A stretch of DNA of 41,008 nt from SIG607 sp045533195 (lineage in GTDB: Bacteria; Bacillota; Clostridia; Oscillospirales; Acutalibacteraceae): contig JAZSHI010000029.1 in assembly GCA_045533195.1 (NCBI GenBank), forward strand, positions 1-41,008, read 5' to 3'. The translations under genes and the position numbers were made by a program. Shown piece after piece: positions 37,569 to 41,008 of this stretch (within the stretch, counting starts at the first letter, position 1; each line of letters starts with the position of its first letter). A model generated the notes under the pieces. It ran no database searches, was not told the origin of the DNA, and saw nothing but the letters and a program-made list of their open reading frames with translations.

Positions 37569-38663
37569 TTATTCCTCGGATGCGCCTTCATAGAAGCCGC
37601 TTTCGGGATGGATGTCTATCTTCCAGCCGGTAAGTCTTGCGGCAAGACGAACGTTCTGACCTTTGTTGCCGATTGCAAGGGAAAGCTGAGAATCGGGAAC
37701 GGTAACTCTGCAAGCCTTGGGATCTTCGGAAAGAATTTCACAGGTAATAACTTTAGCAGGGGAGAGGGCTTCGCTGATAAATGCGGCAGGATCGTCGCTA
37801 AACTTTACAATGTCGATTTTTTCTCCTGCTAATTCTTCAACAATTTTATTTACACGGGAACCGTGAGGTCCGATACAAGCACCAATTGGATCGATTTCGC
37901 TGTTACTGCTATATACGGCAATCTTTGTACGGCTGCCCGCCTGACGTGAAATGGATTTAATCTGAATGGTGCCGTCGAAAATTTCGGGAACTTCAGCTTC
38001 AAAAAGACGCTTAACAAGATCAGCGTGTGTACGTGAAAGCATTACACGGGGACCTCTTTCGGTCTCTTTTACGTCAACAATATATACTTTAATGTGGTCG
38101 CCTTCCTTAATAACCTCGTCAGGCACCTGTTCGCTCTTGGGTAAGGTGGCTTCTGCGTGGCCGATAAGAATGGTGGCGTTGCCGGTTTTGGGGTCGATTC
38201 TCTGAACCGAAGCGGTAACGATTTCTTTGGTTTTGCTCTGGAACTGAGCCAAAGTCTGACCGCGTTCAACGTCTCTTACACCCTGATGGAAGTTGTTTCT
38301 GGAGTTTTGCGCAACAACTCTGCCGAACTTAGCGGGGTCAAGAGGAATATCAACAAAGCCCTGAATCTCGGCATTGGGGTCAAGCTTTACCGCTTCGCTT
38401 ACAAGCATCTGGGTAAAGGGATTTTCAACTTCCTCTACAACTTCTTTTCTTGCAACTACGGTGAAGATTTTGTTTTCGGGGTCAATGGTGCATTTTACAA
38501 CATCGTTTCCGCCGTAATCCTTACGTGAAGCTACTACTATAGCCTCTGCAATTTTTTCAGCAATAAACTGCTGGGGAATGCCTTTTTCTTCCTCCATAGC
38601 AGCAAGAGCTGCAAAAAATTCCGAATAATCGTTTTCCTTTTTCTTTACAGTTTTTCTAGCCAT
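37569..38663 (-). CDS. nusA: Transcription elongation factor NusA
   Basis: Modulates pausing, termination and antitermination by RNA polymerase. The 364-residue protein has the N-terminal polymerase-binding domain (about 1-130), an S1 domain (about 135-200, with HAEATLPKSEQ), and two KH domains (DPIGACIGPHGSRVNKIVEEL and LAIGNKGQNVRLAARLTGW). It lacks the C-terminal acidic repeats of the E. coli protein, as is normal in Firmicutes. SD GGAGG precedes the ATG. Confidence 0.97.
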   Translation of the reverse strand: MARKTVKKKENDYSEFFAALAAMEEEKGIPQQFIAEKIAEAIVVASRKDYGGNDVVKCTIDPENKIFTVVARKEVVEEVENPFTQMLVSEAVKLDPNAEIQGFVDIPLDPAKFGRVVAQNSRNNFHQGVRDVERGQTLAQFQSKTKEIVTASVQRIDPKTGNATILIGHAEATLPKSEQVPDEVIKEGDHIKVYIVDVKETERGPRVMLSRTHADLVKRLFEAEVPEIFDGTIQIKSISRQAGSRTKIAVYSSNSEIDPIGACIGPHGSRVNKIVEELAGEKIDIVKFSDDPAAFISEALSPAKVITCEILSEDPKACRVTVPDSQLSLAIGNKGQNVRLAARLTGWKIDIHPESGFYEGASEE

Positions 38664-38683
38664 TTTCCGTTATACCTCCAAAA

Positions 38684-39136
38684 TTAAATATCATCATTAA
38701 GATAAACCTTGGCAATAGCGCTTTTTTCAAGAGCATATTCGTTTTCCGCGGTTTTGATTATAAGTTTATCGCCAAAGGAAATAAGAGTTCCTATAATTTC
38801 TTTTGAACCGTCTAAGGCTTTGTAAAGCTTAACCTTAATATCTCTGCCCTGCATTTTAAGAAAATGCTCGGATCTTGTAAGCTCACGTTCAATACCGGGG
38901 GAGGAAACCTCCATACAGTAGGAACGGTCAATGGGGTCAGCCTCGTCGATAATAGGGTCAATTGCGTGGGATACATTTACACAGTCGTCGATTGATACGC
39001 CCTCTTCCTTGTCGATAAAGATGCGTAAAAACCAGTCTGCGCCTTCCTTTACAAAGCGTACGTCCCAAAGGGATACACCCTGCGCTTCAACAGTGTCTTT
39101 GATAAGAAGGGTTACTGTTTCTGCTATGTTAGCCAA
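38684..39136 (-). CDS. rimP: Ribosome maturation factor RimP
   Basis: Assists assembly of the 30S subunit. The protein (about 150 residues) shows WDVRFVKEGADWFLRIFIDKEEGVSIDDCVNVSHAI and YCMEVSSPGIERELTRSEHF, the family signatures. The start is probably the TTG at 39136, which has AAGGAG seven bases upstream; a GTG three codons earlier (39145) overlaps that site. First gene of the rimP-nusA-infB operon, with its own promoter and a hairpin in the leader. Confidence 0.95.
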   Translation of the reverse strand: MANIAETVTLLIKDTVEAQGVSLWDVRFVKEGADWFLRIFIDKEEGVSIDDCVNVSHAIDPIIDEADPIDRSYCMEVSSPGIERELTRSEHFLKMQGRDIKVKLYKALDGSKEIIGTLISFGDKLIIKTAENEYALEKSAIAKVYLNDDI

Positions 39137-39157
39137 ATTTATCACTCCTTAAATAGC

Positions 39158-39189
39158 GAAAGAAAAGTGAGCGGTTTTATCCGCTCACT
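39158..39189 (-). terminator. Hairpin with U tract in the rimP leader
   Basis: On the minus strand AGTGAGCGG (39189-39181) pairs with CCGCTCACT (39174-39166) and is followed by TTTCTTT. Because it lies downstream of the rimP promoter, it may act as an attenuator of the operon and also end spoVT transcripts. Confidence 0.7.
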
Positions 39190-39215
39190 CAACATTCCTT
39201 TATCCAACTGTCGAT

Positions 39216-39244
39216 AGTATAACACATTCCCTAAAAAAAATCAA
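39216..39244 (-). promoter_or_regulatory. rimP-nusA-infB operon promoter
   Basis: On the minus strand TTGATT (39244-39239), 17-bp spacer, TATACT (39221-39216), starting just after the spoVT stop. Confidence 0.65.
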
Positions 39245-39251
39245 GACTTTT

Positions 39252-39788
39252 TTATTCTTCCATCTGTTTGCTTAAAAACTGCGCGGCAACACGCACTAAA
39301 TTCTTATCGCTGTCGGTGGGAATTTTCCCGTCTCCGTCATTTATAAGCATAACCGAGCCGACTAAATCTCCCGCAGTTATTATAGGACAGGCAAAGGCGA
39401 CGGTAAAGTCGGCTCCGTCAAGGGCGTATTCCTTTTTGTCACTCTCTAAAACGTATTCTTTTCTGTTTTCCATAAATTCTTCTAAAGTAGGGGAAACCGA
39501 CTTTTCGAAAACGTCCTTTTTGGGAATTCCTGCAGCTGCTACACAGCTGTCTCTGTCGCAAATCAGCACGGGAAGAGTCGAACAGCGTATAATCGCCTGA
39601 GCAAAGCTTTCAGCAAATTCACTCAGCTCTCCAACCGGAGAATACTTCTTAAAAATAACCTCCCCACCCGCACCGGTAAATATTTCCAATGGATCCCCTT
39701 CTCTTATCCTCATTGTTCTTCTAATCTCTTTCGGAATAACGACTCTCCCAAGGTCGTCAATTCTTCTCACAATACCTGTTGCTTTCAT
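39252..39788 (-). CDS. spoVT: Stage V sporulation protein T
   Basis: A 178-residue regulator of forespore gene expression. Residues 1-50 are an AbrB-type swapped-hairpin DNA-binding domain (GIVRRIDDLGRVVIPKEIRRTMRIREGDPLEIF); residues about 55-178 form a GAF-like domain (SLPVLICDRDSCVAAAG, ACPIITAGDLVGSVMLI). Length and architecture match SpoVT rather than AbrB or Abh. It is good evidence that the organism forms, or recently formed, endospores. The ribosome binding site lies within a 12-bp inverted repeat. Confidence 0.95.
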   Translation of the reverse strand: MKATGIVRRIDDLGRVVIPKEIRRTMRIREGDPLEIFTGAGGEVIFKKYSPVGELSEFAESFAQAIIRCSTLPVLICDRDSCVAAAGIPKKDVFEKSVSPTLEEFMENRKEYVLESDKKEYALDGADFTVAFACPIITAGDLVGSVMLINDGDGKIPTDSDKNLVRVAAQFLSKQMEE

Positions 39789-39789
39789 A

Positions 39790-39849
39790 TATAAATCTCC
39801 TTTAATTTCAAATCGTGTTGTTATTATCTGTATTTTGAGGAGATTTATA
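39790..39849 (-). promoter_or_regulatory. 12-bp inverted repeat enclosing the spoVT ribosome binding site
   Basis: TATAAATCTCCT (39790-39801) and AGGAGATTTATA (39838-39849) are perfectly complementary, 36 nt apart. On the minus strand the downstream arm contains AGGAG of spoVT. A GATAAT in the interval might be a -10, in which case only one arm would be transcribed. Confidence 0.65.
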
Positions 39850-39859
39850 CTGCAACAAT

Positions 39860-40978
39860 TTACTTTTTAGACTGGGTTAATCTCTTTTGTAGTTTTTGAA
39901 ATTCTTCATTGTTTTTTAGAGACTCGAAACAACTATCATCAAGATTATATAACAATTGTTCTTGTAATGTTCCGTCCCAATTGGTGATTATGTTTCTTGG
40001 ATTCCAAGTCATGTGACTAAACAAAATAGAATTATATTTCTGTTCACCTAAATCTAAAACACCGTCATGATCTACTGCGGATTTTTCTGCAAGCAACAAA
40101 TATTCAATAGCCTTACCTGGCATGTCTTTTTGACAATGCAACTTTGCAATCGTTAAATTATAGAGAGAAAGTTTGCCACTGCATAATCTTTCCCTTTCTT
40201 CGTTCCCAAGTATCAGTTGATTAAGCTTGATAGCAGTTTGAAGAATTTTAATTCTTTCTTCTACTGTAAATCCTTGTCTCAAATCGCTACGACAAGCCAT
40301 TTCATAAAGAATGCTGGAACTGTGGTCAATCATATATCTCAGGTTGTGTTGGTTTTGCTTTAAACAATCTTCGCCCGAATGAATCCTGCTAAGTAGCATT
40401 TCTTTACAAGTAAACATATCAGGCATATTTTCGGCAAGTCGGATTGCTTCTTCCTTTTTGCCAATATGAGGATAATTGTAACAAAGTATTTGGATGGCAC
40501 TATGTCTGATACCATCAACAGTACAGTCCTCTAAAACTCTTTCACACAAACCAATCGCTTCTTCTATAAATTTGTGTTCTTTGCGATATTTTTGTTGTTC
40601 AGTTGTAGCCCCATAAGACACTAACCCATACGCAAGATTCAACATCCATTGATAATTTCTTGGGTACAAATCAAGCACTCTGCGTGAAAGTTCTATTTTT
40701 TCCAAAACCTTTCCTTTGCGTCCGAGTTCATGATACTCTTTTTCGAATTGTTTTAATTCTTCATTATTTTTCTCTGGTTTTAATCCTAACAATTCATCCG
40801 AAGTTATACCAAAGAAATTCGCAATTTTTGGAACGAGCGTTATATCAGGCAGAGCGGTTCCGTTTTCCCACTTGCTAACCGCTTGATACGAAATATTAAG
40901 GTATTCCGCTAACTTTTCTTGCGTTACATCCTGATGTTTTCTTAATCTTTTAATTGTTTCGCCAATTTTCAATGTCAT
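39860..40978 (-). CDS. XRE-family regulator with C-terminal helical repeat domain
   Basis: A 372-residue regulator. Residues about 4-65 form an XRE helix-turn-helix (IGETIKRLRKHQDVTQEKLAEYLNISYQAVSKWENG). Residues about 75-370 are all-helical with paired-helix spacing that looks like tetratricopeptide repeats (LDLYPRNYQWMLNLAYGLVS, AIGLCERVLED, AIEYLLLAEKSA), a design used by regulators that sense peptides or partner proteins. The ATG at 40978 has AAGGAG at spacing 8. Target unknown; it lies upstream of spoVT on the same strand but no operon link is evident. The remaining bases to the window end are its leader. Confidence 0.85.
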   Translation of the reverse strand: MTLKIGETIKRLRKHQDVTQEKLAEYLNISYQAVSKWENGTALPDITLVPKIANFFGITSDELLGLKPEKNNEELKQFEKEYHELGRKGKVLEKIELSRRVLDLYPRNYQWMLNLAYGLVSYGATTEQQKYRKEHKFIEEAIGLCERVLEDCTVDGIRHSAIQILCYNYPHIGKKEEAIRLAENMPDMFTCKEMLLSRIHSGEDCLKQNQHNLRYMIDHSSSILYEMACRSDLRQGFTVEERIKILQTAIKLNQLILGNEERERLCSGKLSLYNLTIAKLHCQKDMPGKAIEYLLLAEKSAVDHDGVLDLGEQKYNSILFSHMTWNPRNIITNWDGTLQEQLLYNLDDSCFESLKNNEEFQKLQKRLTQSKK

Positions 40979-41008
40979 ACTTTTCACTCCTTAAAATTCA
41001 CTCGAAAG

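Overview
The window looks like a chromosomal segment from an anaerobic, spore-forming, Gram-positive gut bacterium of the class Clostridia, most likely an uncultured Oscillospirales/Ruminococcaceae relative. The grounds are: spoVT, a T-box in front of thrS, clean Firmicutes promoters (TTGACA-17-TATAAT) and AGGAGG ribosome binding sites, dockerin modules on three secreted proteins, and small hairpin repeats of a kind I associate with gut Clostridia. No rRNA, tRNA, CRISPR array, transposase or prophage block was seen. The taxonomic placement is inference.

Layout. 1-143: a palindromic repeat remnant. 144-2917: a membrane glycosyltransferase, then an AT-rich accessory cassette with an XRE repressor divergent from a barnase-like ribonuclease and its barstar inhibitor. 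3029-6772: proline operon proBAC plus a PAP2 phosphatase. 6937-8735: a GT8 glycosyltransferase and a PlsC-like acyltransferase. 8740-9093: an elaborate array of small hairpins bounded by a 10-bp inverted repeat. 9124-14163 (minus): gdhA, T-box-controlled thrS, rpiB, tsaB, tsaE. 14299-15441: a RodA/FtsW-type SEDS protein. 15577-16558 (minus): rpsF-ssb-rpsR with an S6:S18-type leader. 16740-20921: a dockerin-bearing VanY-like peptidase, a polytopic membrane protein, tspO and a U32 protein. 21155-27951: mgtE behind a structured leader, then CYTH, alpha/beta hydrolase, membrane-anchored MurF, Ddl and a CDF transporter. 27998-31245 (minus): two secreted cysteine-peptidase-like proteins with InlB-type repeats and C-terminal dockerins. 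31378-39136 (minus): the classic rimP-nusA-ylxR-ylxQ-infB-rbfA-nrnA-truB-ribF operon. 39252-40978: spoVT and an XRE regulator with a helical repeat domain.

Most genes are housekeeping: translation, tRNA modification, amino-acid and cell-wall metabolism. The unusual material is of three kinds. (1) A cytoplasmic barnase-barstar pair whose toxin carries a cysteine/histidine motif resembling phage minor head proteins, with operator-like repeats in the divergent promoter region. (2) Candidate RNA or DNA regulatory structures: a possible translational riboswitch before mgtE; perfect 11-12 bp inverted repeats that enclose the Shine-Dalgarno sequence of three unrelated genes (GT8, a dockerin protein, spoVT); a terminator fused to the tspO start; and a hairpin in the rimP-nusA leader. 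(3) Dockerins on peptidoglycan-directed enzymes rather than on polysaccharidases, with an 18-bp element shared by the upstream regions of the two adjacent genes. All assignments were made by reading the sequence; no database search or folding program was run.
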